Shown: positions 21,466-32,760 of the stretch, piece by piece
Position numbering within the stretch: position 1 is the stretch's first letter
Layout of the letters: each line of letters starts with the position of its first letter
From: Polytrichum commune
Taxonomy: Eukaryota > Streptophyta > Polytrichopsida > Polytrichales > Polytrichaceae
Reading direction: 5' to 3'
DNA length: 64,000 bases
Assembly: GCA_950295325.1 (NCBI GenBank)
Contig: OX485803.1
Location: 29,935,554-29,999,553, forward strand
Program-made: the position numbers and the translations under genes
The notes under the pieces: model-generated
What the model was told of the DNA's origin: nothing
What the model saw: the letters and a program-made list of their open reading frames with translations, nothing else
The model's database searches: none

Positions 21466-21954
21466 ATAGCAAGATTCAGTGGAGCGCTAGCTGTGATCAT
21501 GTGTGTACTTCTGGCCTTCACTTTCATGGCGGAATCCACCGGTGCCACCGGCATCTGCAACCCCAACTCGCTGCTCCCCTGTCTGAGTGCCATCCAGGGT
21601 GCGCACCCTCGACCGCCATCCGCACTGTGCTGCAACGTGGTGAGGACCGCCGACAAGAACTGCATGTGTAAGCAGCTGAAGTCACCCTCATTCCTTGCGC
21701 AGATGGTGCACAATGCCATCCAGCTCCCGAAGAAGTGCAGTCGGTGGGATCTCCGTGGCTTCAAATGCGGACGTGAGTGAATCAGTGTCTCTCTCGCCTT
21801 TCCTCATTCCAACTTTGATGTCGTCGAGTCAAAATGCTGGTTTTTTTTTCAAGCATAGATTGGTAGGTATATTGACAACGTGCTACTCCTTGGAGATGAT
21901 GCCTCTCACGTGAGCGTTGTTTTCTCCTCTCCAGGTTACACATTCCCTTACTGA
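21466..21954 (+). pseudogene. nsLTP gene 4 (plus member of U2), start codon lost
   Basis: The position of the ATG in genes 2 and 6 reads ATA here (21,466-21,468; context GAGCAATAGCAAG). Exons 21,466-21,772 and 21,935-21,954 otherwise keep the frame, splice sites and all eight cysteines. The next in-frame ATG, at 21,499, would give a leader shortened by 11 residues (MCVLLAFTFMAES), which might still work as a signal peptide. KKCG has also become KKCS and CNQLK has become CKQLK. It is therefore either a weakened gene using a downstream start or an early pseudogene. Confidence 0.7.
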
Positions 21955-22499
21955 AAGATTCGCAAGGCGTTGTGATGAGTCTCTTCGGCCGTTGTTGATC
22001 CCCATGTAGGCCTGGTTGGGCGGCTGATGAGTTGGGGCTTGGTTTTGCAACACCCAATTCGTGCATCCATTTGTTGCACGTTGTAATCCTGAGAAATGTA
22101 TTGAGGCTCATTACGGATTAATATACGTGATCATCATTATATGATACATAGGTTCGCCTTTATCATTATATCGTTTCAATACATCAATCACCTCTGGTGT
22201 TGTCGGCGCTGAGTAATTGGGGTGCTCGGTTTAAAGTCAAGTCTTTGTTGAAGGATGAGATTTTAGCAAGGTTTCAGTGAGCTTTTACCAAGTTTTGAAC
22301 CAGAAATGTTATATGCATTTAAAAGTGTTTTCCTTGTAAGTTAATCCAGAACATTCTCACCTCTCAAAGACCTTCTTCGTCTTCTTCATCGACACTCTAC
22401 AACCCAATCCTGGATCCAGGTTTCATGGCAAAATCGGAGAATTCACCTTCGCATTACCACTCAGTGGGTCCCAGTAATAAGCTTCTTAATGAGACCCAT

Positions 22500-22810
22500 A
22501 ACTTAACACCAAGAGGCTTCATAAGGAACAAAAGGTGGCTATGAATTTGATGTGGTCACTAAGAGGTTTCATGAGGAACCAAAGGTGGCTATGAATCTGA
22601 TGTGGCATGAGATGAAGCTTAGAAACATCCAAGTCTTCATGTGGCAAGTGAGCACAAGTGGCCTCTCGGTTGGTATTCGGAGTAGAAGCATGACATGTCA
22701 CAAGGGTAGATGTGTTAATTGTTTGGACATAATAGACACCATCAAGCATTGTCTCAGGGATTACAAAGGTTTCCTAAAAAGGTTTGGAAGACTTACAAGG
22801 GCACACTAGA
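22500..22810 (+). pseudogene. LINE-type zinc-binding (zf-RVT) remnant, copy A
   Basis: The ORF reads VFMWQVSTSGLSVGIRSRSM, TCHKGRCVNCLDI and TIKHCLRDYKGF. The W..S..L..G.R.......C..C...E/D....HCL..C pattern is that of the zinc-binding domain after the reverse transcriptase of plant LINEs. No RT is left. A 56-bp piece (AAGAGG.TTCAT.AGGAAC...) is tandemly repeated in this copy only. Confidence 0.5.
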
Positions 22811-23449
22811 AGGTCTTTTGATAAGGCCCCTTGCATCTTCTAGAAAGCAATTTCCGGCATCACCCCATTGAAGTAGTCTATTGATAGGTATAGGCTCAAT
22901 ATTGAGCCATGGGAACTAGTGTGCCAGTGAGGTGCTTTGTTTGGGCAATTTTGATCACCTCTAATCGAAGTTATACCCCATTTTCTGCCCAATGCTCATG
23001 AGCACCCTCTAGAAGTAGATTGATTTTGTCTGTTTGTCCTTTTGTTTTATTTAATTCAAGTTGGATCCCCACCTCCCCCCCCCCAATTTTTGAGTGGATA
23101 GAGAGAGAAAGATTGGTGATTGATGCGAGCAATTGTATCCTTTTTCAACCTTTTCCAATATCTTGATTGAGTCTATACTAAAAGGCATGGTTTTGGAAGG
23201 GTTGGTTGAGCTGACAATGAGGCTACTTCTTGGTTAGGGTTGCAAGAGGAATGGCTGGCATTTCTTTGTGGTTGATGTGGGTGGTTGATGCCTTCATTAC
23301 ATCATGGGCGACATTAAAATTATCAAGGTGTTGATTCCTAGTCGGGTTTTCTCACAATCATTTTCATATCATTAATAAACCTCCGATATGTGCAACAATC
23401 TGGATGAAGCATTTAGGGATTGCAATTGTTGCAAGTTATGGGATCAAGC

Positions 23450-23783
23450 ATGGAGATTGGTTTATGTTAGTATAAAAAAGGAACCAACAATAAGTGGACT
23501 TACGATCTTATGGATCAATTGATGTTATATTTAGAAATAATAATTGCATTAGCTTTTATGACGTATATTATAAACTTGGATGCTTATGAGTTACATCCGG
23601 GGGATGCAAAAATCTTCAACGACTTTATTATTGAATACTTGTGTCTCACATTGTGCAAACGATAAGTGTTCATTATTATTCAAAATGTATATTTTTATAC
23701 TTATTTTAATGACGGAACATGAGTGTAAGTTGTATATAGATGCAAGTGATTCTTGCTTTTTAATGAAAGGTGCACCCCCCGGG
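23450..23783 (+). mobile_element. Decayed relative of the 785-bp hAT-like element, copy A
   Basis: It keeps GAGATTGGTTTATGTT, ACAATAAGTGGACTTA and CTTCAACGACTTTATTA of the element body and the right end GTGCACCCCCCGGG (23,770-23,783). The left end is missing. Orientation as in the outer element. Much more diverged than the 7,757-9,334 pair. Confidence 0.75.
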
Positions 23784-24407
23784 ATTCAATTGTTAAATAC
23801 ACTAAAAGGTCCTATTAGTTTGGGCCATGATAATTCTCTAGAGCCCACATTAAATTTCATAATGAGGATTGATGTGGTCCATGGTAATTTTCAGCCTTTG
23901 CCCAATCTCCAATTTCAAATTAGTGTGGGCCACAATATCTAAATTTACAAGAAATTGATGTGGACAAATACATGAATTATGCTACTTTTGATGTAAGCTT
24001 TGTTTTATTCTATGTAAATTGTTGGTTGGAAGTATCAAGGAAGACCAAGTGTATTTTGTGGCCATAGGCCAACCAAAGCATGCCATTTTCAAAGTTTCGT
24101 AGCTTTCATCTGACATAGGATAGTTAGATCCTTGCCCATATTGGGATTAGGAAGCTATTGTCACTTCAAGTCGGTTATTGCATGTAACTTCTCCTTCCTT
24201 TTGATTCAATAAGGAGAAGGTTGGCCATGGAAGAAACATGTTATTTTCATATGTAGTTCTAAGCAGGCACAATCTCAATGTAGATTAGCCATAGACTTTT
24301 AGGAAAGCTCTAAAGCTCAATGATTGAGTTCAGGGGAGTAAGTGGTAGATCAATTCCAAGGAGACACCTTCATAACATCAAGTAGCAAGCCCGGAATGAC
24401 CTTCTCA

Positions 24408-24447
24408 AAAGAGCATCAAACCAACGCATGCCAATTTGATGCTCTTT
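24408..24447. repeat. Hairpin, copy A
   Basis: AAAGAGCATCAAA (24,408-24,420) pairs perfectly with TTTGATGCTCTTT (24,435-24,447). The tip has lost pairing by G-to-A changes relative to copy B. Confidence 0.8.
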
Positions 24448-25184
24448 CAAGAGCAAAGGTAGCGTGACTTTTGATTTTTACTTAGGCTATTTTAAATCTA
24501 TTTTGGTAGTTACTTTCAGCGCTTAGAATTAATTATGTTGGTTTTAGGACAAAACTAATGACAAATGGTGGTAAAGTTTCTCATTTAGACTAAACTACGA
24601 TCTAAACAAATCTAAATAGCTATAAAGCAACGCGAAAAGTTGGTGAGGTCAAAAAGATGGTTGCACTTTGTGGAAAAGTCTCTCAACACTTACATTGGAA
24701 ACCTCTTTGATACCTTTTTGAAGCTATTATTTTTATTATTATTAATTATCCATTCATTTACCCTTGCATTGCAAGCTTTTCCCTTCTTGTTGAGGTAATA
24801 TTGCGGGTACTCAGAGGGTACCCTCCTAGCATTGCTACTAAATGTTATGTTGAGGATGAGGCAATAAACCGGTAGGATTCAATATCTGGAGTCTTGAATT
24901 ATGACATTTTGGTATCACGAGTGAAGTGGATGAGTATGTGATGCAATTGTCTTGGTGTGTTTTGGAAATATGCTTGTGATTGCATGCACTTTGAAGTAAA
25001 GAAGAGAGGTTGTATGTGAGTAATGGCCATAAACAATGTTTGGAGTAAGTCAAATGTTTCGAGTGTGAGGGAGTGGATGTAGTATAACCAAAGTCAAAGT
25101 TGAATGGTTGTGAGTAAATACTTGGCGATAGGTCAAAAGAATTGTGAAATGGAATGAGAAGTACTAAGAGTTAAAGTCATATAC

Positions 25185-25185
<1 letters not shown>

Positions 25186-25221
<36 letters not shown>
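25186..25221 (+). repeat. Poly-A run of 36
   Basis: Thirty-six A. The paralogous copy at about 40,760 has GAAGAGAGAGAGA instead, so this expansion or insertion came after the duplication. Confidence 0.95.
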
Positions 25222-25223
<2 letters not shown>

Positions 25224-26038
25224 TTGATTAATGTTGTGGATCAAAGAGTAGCCATGAGTAAAATAATTTGAAAGCCACTAGCCTTGGAGCAAAATAAGCA
25301 TTTGGTTAAAGATTGCATGAACTGAAGGGGAGTGAAGATAATTTGGTGATAGATGGGGAGTGAAGAGGAGGGAATGTATGTCCCAAAAGGCTAAGTATGT
25401 TGTGACAGTGGCAATAATCGCTAGTTGGTACACCTAGCTTGTTGGAAGGGTAAGGTTTAATTACCAAAGGAAGTGCAATAACGTTATGAAGACTAATGAT
25501 GAGTTGAGAGGGAACAAATTCCTACAAAGGGATGGAAGGCCAAAAGCCTAGTAAGTGAAAGTGAGAGGACTCAAAGGGGCCTAAGATGGGCATAGTTGAT
25601 ATCAGTGAGAATGATAGGCCATAGCCATGTCTTAGGCCGAGAGATAGCCAAGTGAATGGAAAACATTACCAAAGGAAAAGATTACAACTAGGATGTAGCC
25701 TAGTAGCCTCTACTACACCTTGTTGGGAAAGACATAAAGTCCACATGCAGAGGTGGCGAGACCTAAAGATACTTTGTGTCAAGCTATAGGCTGCCAATGA
25801 CATTACCTTGAGAGAGGAAAGACTTGACCTCATTGAAGTAAGTTTACATTCATTGTAGTATTTAATGAACCAAAATGGGTTAAATCATATAAACAACGGA
25901 TATAGCATACCTCACTTAATCTATTGATATTATCTTAACTCATGTGAGTGATTCTTGAGACAAGTTGTCCGGTTCACTTGAAGATGAAGGTGGTAATTGA
26001 AGTTGTGAAGATTTGCATGATGGTTGTAAGTTAACTAA

Positions 26039-26573
26039 GGGCATGTTTAGACTTGGGGCCAAGGCCATTGGGAATGAAGGCCAATATGTCCCATGTGGCA
26101 TGCAAATGGGCCCCCAAGGCCATTAATAAGAAAGTAACCTAACTCCATTTATTGCTTTCATGTGTAAACCTATTTAGGTGGGATTGGGGCCATTTGGAGG
26201 TTGCAAGTATGAGAGGCTTATCCACGTACCAACGTACTCATGAACTATTCTATGGTCCTATGGATAATGATTAAAGTATAATAAATTTATAATTTCTCCC
26301 CTCCTATTCAATGCTCAAAGAATAAACTACTACAAGCAAATAAAAGCTCTAACAATGGCCTCAACTAGAAGGAAAGAGTCCACAAGGTTGGGAGCTCTCT
26401 TTTCCAAGGCTTGAGGCCATTGTCATGATGAATAAAATAATTTATTTGTTAATTGGCCCCAACTCATGGTGTAAACTTGAAGAGGCGAGTCCCAGCCTCT
26501 CTACCAATGAGAGGAGTGGATTTCTTGCACCCCAGCCCTTTTTTGAACCCTAACTCCAAGTCTAAACTCGCCC
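26039..26573. mobile_element. Tourist-like (PIF/Harbinger) MITE with paralogous empty site
   Basis: Ends GGGCATGTTTAGACTTGG and CCAAGTCTAAACTCGCCC are inverted repeats (16 of 18 match). TAA lies outside both ends (26,036-26,038 and 26,574-26,576). The duplicate at about 41,580 reads AAGTTAACTAAGAGAATC with a single TAA and no element. Length 535 bp, no transposase. Confidence 0.95.
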
Positions 26574-27854
26574 TAAGAGAATTTAACTTTGAAATTATTG
26601 CAATCATCATTCATGGCAATTTAAGACTATGTGGTTACTCAAAGACATTACCCCGGACGTTGTCTTGACTAAAGAGCCATTGACTACTTGCCAAGCTCTT
26701 GAGCTTCATAATTGATATAGCATATGGAATTAGAGTGCTAGGAGTCCACACACATAGGACAGAACCACACACAATGGAAAAACATCAATGAATCATAAGT
26801 GTGTGAGGGTTTAGTCTCAAATCGTCATTAGCAAGGTATTCAACCTTTGTTTTAGAAACTTTGGACGTCATTGGAAAGTCTAATCTTTTCTCAAAAGCTA
26901 AGGGAAAAGGTAGGGCTTAGGACATGACATCCCTTGCGGAAAGATGAATACATGATTTTTTGTTGTTTTATAGTCATTGCCATGAACTACACCTCAATCA
27001 CGAGCGTTTGAAATGGGGCAAACCCTAACATGACTCTTTGTTGCACAGATCTGGTGTGCACTTGCTGGTAATGCAGACCTCGAGCACTAGGGAAACCCTG
27101 GTTAGTTTATTTTCCTCTGCTTAGAAACGTGATGATTTCTAGGAGCTAGGAGGTTTTTGCATTTCTGGATATGGAAGTTCCTTTATTTCGCACTTCGAAT
27201 TCTTTGTAGATTATAGGGGCAGGGAACCTAGCGGTGACTTTGTATTTTGCAGCAGGTTTAGATTCTACAACCTTTGAATTCGTGTGTTGTGTGGGGGGGG
27301 TTCTTTTTGGCAGATGAAGGAGGACTCCCATTTGCAACGACGATAACATGACTGCAAAGGTAAGATCATATAGGATTTTTTTTTCCTTCAGGTATAGGTT
27401 TTTTTTAAGTTTCTTCATTTCTTCTCCATCGCTTTCATACATGTTGTCATAGCCCAATGCATATCTTCCTTTATGTTATCAATGCATTCAATAAGGTTTT
27501 TCAATACGTTCTAAAGGTTATTATGTTTTAAGGGAACATCCTCATCATTTTGCAATGTTTAGGATGTTGATCATAAGGGTTCCGACCTATCCACTATGTC
27601 CTACCGGGTAGCAATTGAATTTTTGAGAAAGCAAGCTACCATCCTCGACCACCTCTTTTGACAAATTTGGCAATGACCTATTCGATACAGGTACAGCTGG
27701 CATCGTCCCTAGGGTTCATAACATTTTTCATTTTTTGCCATTTTCTTATTTGTTCGGGTGTTTTGGGTCATGTAGGGGTGTCATTTACAATGTGTTATAC
27801 GCTAAACACCGACCTTGTCTGTCATATTTTTATGGGATTTAGCTACTTGTACCT

Positions 27855-29660
27855 AACTTGACTAGTGAGCTGGAGAAGGTTATTTTATGCACAACAATCT
27901 GGACAGACAAGCCGAGGATGAGGGAAACGTACACTATATTCGAGTTTGAATGGATGGTGGTGGAGGTCAATATTCTTTGGAGGAAGAAGCACATGACACT
28001 CAACATGAAGTCGAAGAGGATCCATTTTTTTGTTGCCTTTGCAATAAGGACATGGTCGATAAATCCGAGCTTGCATGACACAGGCAGCAAGACCTCTGTC
28101 TTATGTATGACGTTGTGAAGGACGGGCCTTTGAAGATGTTTCCAATTAATGGCAGTAAAGGTAACTCAGAGATAACAATTGTCTTCAAAAAAATAATATG
28201 AAGTTGCATTGGCAAAATGATGGTAATGGTGGGGAGAGGCCTATAGGGGAACTTTTGGTAGAGAGTGTTGAGAATGAGAATGTGGTTAACTTGAGTAGCG
28301 ATGCATCTAGTGGTGACAATGCGTCAATGTTGGAGCCGACTGTCAAAAAGAGAAAGGTTGAGAAGTCCTCTCGTGAGGAGCTGCAGGACAGGAAGACACG
28401 CTTGGACATGCACACCCAAGACACGGTGGTATTTGAGAAGAAAGACAAGGGTAAGAACAAGGACAAAGGAAGAGATCATGTTGAGCGTGAATAAGGACCT
28501 TATAAGGGGTCAAGAACTAGTACACCTTAGGGTTCCGAAGCTCCTAGGCCATCCCCTATTCGGACTTCATGCGGTACACCTCAAAAATTTGTCGGTCGGA
28601 ATCCATCCCCCTTTTGGAATGAAATCAATCTACCAACAAAGCAGAGTGCACGGCTAGGGAATAAAACGACAGCCATCAGTTTTTTTGAACCTGCGGATGT
28701 TATGCCTCTTGCTACGGTGCGAATTGTCAAACATGTTATGGAGAGAGGCACAAGAAAAATTTCCAAACTCTAACCTGCAAAAATCGCCAAAGAAAACATC
28801 TAAGGTCCCTGGTTTATATAGCCTAGTTGAGTAGACAAGTGACATTATCTACTTGGACCTTCTCCATTGCAAAGATAAGTCCAAGGACGCAGTCCTAACC
28901 TTGTATGCAAATGGGCTTTTGGGAAGGAAGGTCTTCAATGCTTGGGGGGCATTCTTCATGGATCCTGCAATCAGGGTAAAACTCACCAATGTCTTCTTAC
29001 ATTATTGTTTTATTTTGATTTGTTCATTCTTAATATGTCATAGTTAATGATGGACTAGGACATATGTTGTCCAGAGTTGTTTTCTCTTTTCTAGACTTAC
29101 TCGTGTCTGTTTTGATTTAAATGGTAACATTCCAATGCCAGTATATGAGGCAGCAAAGCGGTGTTTGGAAGCATTTCATAAGAAAGACGAGGATCTCATG
29201 AAGGATGAGATTGCCGCATTTATTCGTTATCAATTTGATATGCAAACTTACAACCGATTATTAGACATTTGGCAAGTATCTATGGCTACCTTGAAGAATA
29301 AGAGGATAACATACATTGCTGATGGATTTGAGAGGTATGATCGAAAAGTAATCCTAGAGGCTGAGGCTCGAGTGTGGTGTTGGTTATCGTTGCATCTAAG
29401 GCTCCTAGAGAATCGGTTCCTGATTTTTTGCATCTTCTATGCCAACATAATGAAAAAAAAAAATCAAGATATTCTAGCGTGGATAAGAGTAGAGTGTCGT
29501 TGCACAAAAAACAAGGTTGATCCTCCTCCTTTCGTGAGAGCTTTGAAATTGTTTTGTTGTCATTTCAATGGTGTTGAAGCATTGTTGATTTGTCCTCTAA
29601 TGGGAGTATCCTCTAGTATCATATTTGTTCACTTAGACATGTTCACTTAGAAGAATATGT
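27855..29660 (+). pseudogene. Degraded hAT-family transposase remnant
   Basis: Broken plus-strand frames read FFCCLCNKDMVDKSELA (a possible zinc-finger start), a lysine-rich acidic stretch (KKRKVEKSSREE), LDLLHCKDKSKDAVLTLYAN, then YEAAKRCLEAFHKKDEDLMK, FIRYQFDMQTYNRLLDIW and ITYIADGFERYDRKVILEAE. The order of a Lys-rich hinge, a helical region and a WW/F-ERYG-like motif before A.RVLS resembles hAT C-termini in strongly decayed form. No terminal repeats were found. The family call is an inference. Confidence 0.4.
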
Positions 29661-30525
29661 TCACTTATCATGACATGTTCACTTAGAAGATACTCCTACC
29701 AATTTTCAATAAAATGTGATATTGTTTGCTGAATTTTGAATGTAAGTCAAACTTTGGCAATTAAGAATGTTACTTTAAAAAGCTTAGGGAAAAAAAACAA
29801 AATCTAAATTATCTTGAAAAATGAAAGCCAAACAACTAATCAAAAGTGTATAATTACAAATGTTGTAAGTAGAGGACAACGATGATGGATGTTCTGAAGG
29901 ACAACAAACAATTTAGTAAAATGTAATAAGACAAACACAACATTGTTATCTTGGAAAGATTTTATGCCTTCCTTATTGAATTTAGTAATGTTACAACATG
30001 TCCTATGAATCTCATACATCAATTTATACAACATCCGTTATTTTCAATATCGTCCTAATATATTTCAAATCTATCATATAACCCTAAACCTCAAACATAT
30101 GTAACTCCTAGTTGGATGTCACTATCTTTCGTTTCTTGCCAACATTACCCAACTTGTGCCTAGAACGCTAAAAAAAACTAAGATGTGGTCTTGTGTTATT
30201 GTTGCACTCACTGGGCTTAAACTGTGGTTGCGATAGTGGATGTAATAATCTTGCTTGGGCTTTAGCTTGTCTGTCAAATATTTTATCTCTAGCATTATTC
30301 ACATGGGTAAGGGCAAATGGTATCAACGCCATGTTCTGACTACCCAAGGATTCTATATCACGGAGTCCCTCTAGGAATACTTGGAATTGGTTGTGTACAC
30401 TGTTTCGCTCTGCATCTATGATAGGGTGCATATTTTTGCCATCTCCAGTACTCACCATCTTACCTCTTTGAAATGTGTCAATAGCAGAGTTGTCAATTCC
30501 ACCCTCCAGGGTACCCTTCAACGTA

Positions 30526-31502
30526 CAGTCCTACCTCTTTAATACGACAACCTCGATATTATGACACAAATTTCGTAAACCAAACTTCCTAGTTCAAATC
30601 TACCTCTATAATACGACTATGACAATGTTAATACGACACTCCTAGACCCCCCAAATGTCATATTATAGAGGTAATAAATGCATTTATATGGTGTGTCCCA
30701 CACACTTATATATACATAAATACATAATTTATTTTAAATTCATAAATCTTATACATATGAAGTTTGGATTAAGGAAGTTTAAATGTAAAATGATGAAATA
30801 AACATGAGAACCATGGGAACTAGGTTCTCTTTCTAAAACCCTACTCATGAGGATCAAAGAGAAAAATCGAGATTGATCAAGGAGTCCGAAGACCTGGCCC
30901 TTCTTATATCAAAACTGCAGCTTGGATCAGATGAGATGCCATTTGAAGAGTATGTGGTAATGGAAGGTGAAGACATCATTGAGGCTGAATATTGCATGTC
31001 AGAGCTGGTTGATATGGCCTTAGGACAGAGAATAGAGCCAGTTAGTTTGGACCTTACTGCTGAGACCGTAAACCCTTTAGATATTGATGAGAGACCTCCA
31101 CCTATTGTGAAACTGACGGATGCTCAACAACATGCTCAACTATTAGCTACATTTTTTATGGACAATTCATTAGACTTCACTCCCGCAAATTTGATGAAAT
31201 TGCAGGGCATAGTAGAGAAGCTCAATAAGATATATGTTGCTAACTTGAAGTGGCAACATCAGCGGACTATTGATTCCTTCTTCAAGTCCACATAGGTTTA
31301 GTGAGGAGAATTTGCATATTTGTAATACATTTGAAAGAATACTCATTTTTACATATGAAAAAATATCTCAAGTGTGTTTTTATGAAGTACCTCGTTATTG
31401 TGACAACTAGGTCCAATTTGTCATATTATTGAATATGTGACACCTCAATAATACGACCTTTTTCTCGTTTCCCAAACGTGTCATATTAAAGAGGTAGGAC
31501 TG
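30526..31502 (+). mobile_element. Pogo/Emigrant-like Tc1-mariner element, 977 bp
   Basis: Ends CAGTCCTACCTCTTTAATA (30,526) and TATTAAAGAGGTAGGACTG (to 31,502) are inverted repeats of about 22 bp, flanked by TA on both sides (30,524-30,525 and 31,503-31,504). On the minus strand the host codons run AGC GG-TA before and TA-CG TTG after, so removing the element and one TA rebuilds the host frame (SG-TLKGTL). Confidence 0.93.
30873..31295 (+). CDS. C-terminal part of a pogo/Tigger-like transposase (140 aa ORF)
   Basis: The ORF reads ESEDLALLISKLQLGSDEMP, FEEYVVMEGEDIIEAEYCMS, LDIDERPPPIVKLTDAQQHA and ends with IVEKLNKIYVANLKWQHQRT and IDSFFKST. This layout, acidic with a DIDE..PPP motif, a helical AQ.HA..L.TFFM block and a terminal Q..I..FF, is that of the tail of plant pogo/Tigger proteins. 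The DNA-binding and DDE domains are absent, and the shown start is a TTG inside the ancestral frame. It is a remnant carried by a non-autonomous element and probably makes no protein. Confidence 0.55.
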   Translation: MIKESEDLALLISKLQLGSDEMPFEEYVVMEGEDIIEAEYCMSELVDMALGQRIEPVSLDLTAETVNPLDIDERPPPIVKLTDAQQHAQLLATFFMDNSLDFTPANLMKLQGIVEKLNKIYVANLKWQHQRTIDSFFKST

Positions 31503-32301
31503 TACCGCTATACCTTATAATGAAAGCGTCTTCAACTTTTGGATAAAGTAGCTTAAAAACCTTCACCGTATGTTTGCAAATGTTGCCTCACATTCCTATA
31601 AGACAGTCACACTGCGCCCAAGTGGAATTTAGACATGTCACTATCCAAAGTGCAGGGTAGTTGTTGATAGATATGACCAGCACCACATCATTCTCTACAT
31701 CATATTGAAAACACAATTATTAGAAATCTCACGAGCTCTCAGGAGAGCTCCAGCAACAATCCCTTCAACTTTTCGATTTTCAATAAAACCATACAACTTG
31801 CATTATACACCGTACTAATAATGGGTCAGCACATCCCCAATCAGGTGATACACAAGCTAGTCCATGCGTCTTCCACTTAATTTTTGTCTAGTTCAGGTCA
31901 AAATTGATTTCAAATTTGCATGATATGATTCTATGGCAACATTAGTATCATGTCCACAATGAGGGAAGTTTCGATTGCCCATTACCCACATTGCAGTCTC
32001 TCCACTTTATGTCTTCTCGAAATAATTGATAAAACCTCTAGCTTGTGGGTAATCATCTCGGAGTCCAATAATTTTTAGCTTTTCTTGTATCACTGCAACC
32101 TCTCCTAGCCTTGAACAAGGTCACTAGAATACATGATGTCCTTCACAACATTCAAAACCCGAACACGTAGCGTCTCATCCTTAATCTTTTGAATCGCATT
32201 CTCTTTCCAAGCTTTTCTAACATGCTAAAGACAAAGCATGATGAGAACTCCAGGCCAAACCTTTCTGCAAATATAGTATTAGACCATGATGGTCTAGATT
32301 C

Positions 32302-32760
32302 ACATAGCGAGGGAGAGACAAGCTTATTTGAATGTGTGTCAAAAAAAGATTAATTAATTAGAGATCCTAATTTTCCCCCTACAATACTAATACCCATTAA
32401 AAACATTACTGGAAAAGGAGGCACTAAATCCAACTACAGTGACCACGCTTAGAGAATTAGATTCTAAACCTCCTTCTCCTTGTGAATACTTGATCTAGTT
32501 CTATACAAGCTAGACAAAGGCCTCAAATTAATAAACCCCCTTTTGTCGAAACTCAGAACTCGACTACCAAATTAACTTCATCTAGATCATAGAGATCAAT
32601 GACATTATCCAAAGATCTTCAAACCCTACAATATTATGGAAGACTTAGATAAGATACAATCGGATTTTGCAACGAGACAACTCAAATTTGTTGAAGTATA
32701 GTTTCCACAAGGGACTTGGATGGGTTCAAGCAAGTCAAACTGCCATGTGGCAAAATTTCC
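32302..32760 (+). pseudogene. Ty3/gypsy gag 3' region remnant, copy A
   Basis: Nucleotide match to 43,100-43,520 and, more distantly, to the gag-protease linker of the element at 55,641 (its SKDLKPYDIMEDLDKIQP region): here TCCAAAGATCTTCAAACCCT, then ATGGAAGACTTAGATAAGAT. Frames are broken. Confidence 0.65.

Larger units (their letters stand above)
19585..22470. repeat. nsLTP-pair unit, copy U2
   Basis: Direct copy of U1 and U3. It is closer to U3, with which it shares the insert near 20,950 and four GGTGGA units, as expected if both arose in the larger segmental duplication. Confidence 0.9.
18542..26806. repeat. Tandem segmental duplication, copy A, left part
   Basis: 18,542-26,806 matches 34,309-41,812 in the same order and orientation: CCC fragment, nsLTP unit, LINE piece, hAT-like relic, hairpin, gypsy LTR. 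Differences include a 535-bp Tourist MITE (26,039-26,573), a 36-A run and an extra 56-bp tandem repeat near 22,510-22,600 in copy A. The match resumes at 32,302-34,099. Confidence 0.9.
25078..26806 (+). repeat. Old Ty3/gypsy LTR, copy A, truncated at its 3' end
   Basis: It starts TGTAGTATAACCAAAG, like the LTR copy at 40,655-41,995, which ends ACTACA followed by a decayed primer site. The family is that of the element at 55,641: shared phrases include GCCATTGAC/GCCATTGAGCTTCACAA and TTAATCCAA. Copy A breaks off at 26,806. It contains the Tourist MITE 26,039-26,573 and the poly-A run. Confidence 0.7.
30168..32290 (-). pseudogene. MULE-type protein with SWIM zinc finger, decayed, split by a pogo element
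   Basis: Minus-strand fragments in order: VWPGVLIMLCL-stop-HVRKAW, NVVKDIMYSSD, NFPHCGHDTNVAIESYHANL (about 31,970-31,905), GDVLTHY, CKLYGFIENRKVEGIVAGAL, then the SWIM finger CDCLIG...GNICKHTVKV near 31,600, and DAFIIRYSG. After the pogo insertion (30,526-31,502) it resumes TLKGTLEGGID and runs to a stop at 30,168. The DDE-MULE core followed by a CxC...CxH SWIM domain is usual for Mutator-like transposases and their domesticated relatives in early land plants. Several Trp and other codons are now stops, so it is dead. Confidence 0.7.
26807..32301. other. Segment unique to copy A between two gypsy pieces
   Basis: Copy B has 1.29 kb of gypsy LTR end and gag (41,813-43,099) at this place; copy A has 5.5 kb holding the hAT, MULE/SWIM and pogo remnants listed separately. 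No terminal repeats are seen at 26,807 or 32,301, so replacement by deletion and insertion is likelier than one clean transposition. 26,807-27,640 shows no recognisable coding sequence. Confidence 0.6.

Noticed and set aside
24905-24925. TGGTATCACGAG near 24,910 (and 40,480) as a second LTR primer site
   Set aside because: Only the first eight bases match the usual initiator-tRNA-Met site, and no LTR end or gag follows.
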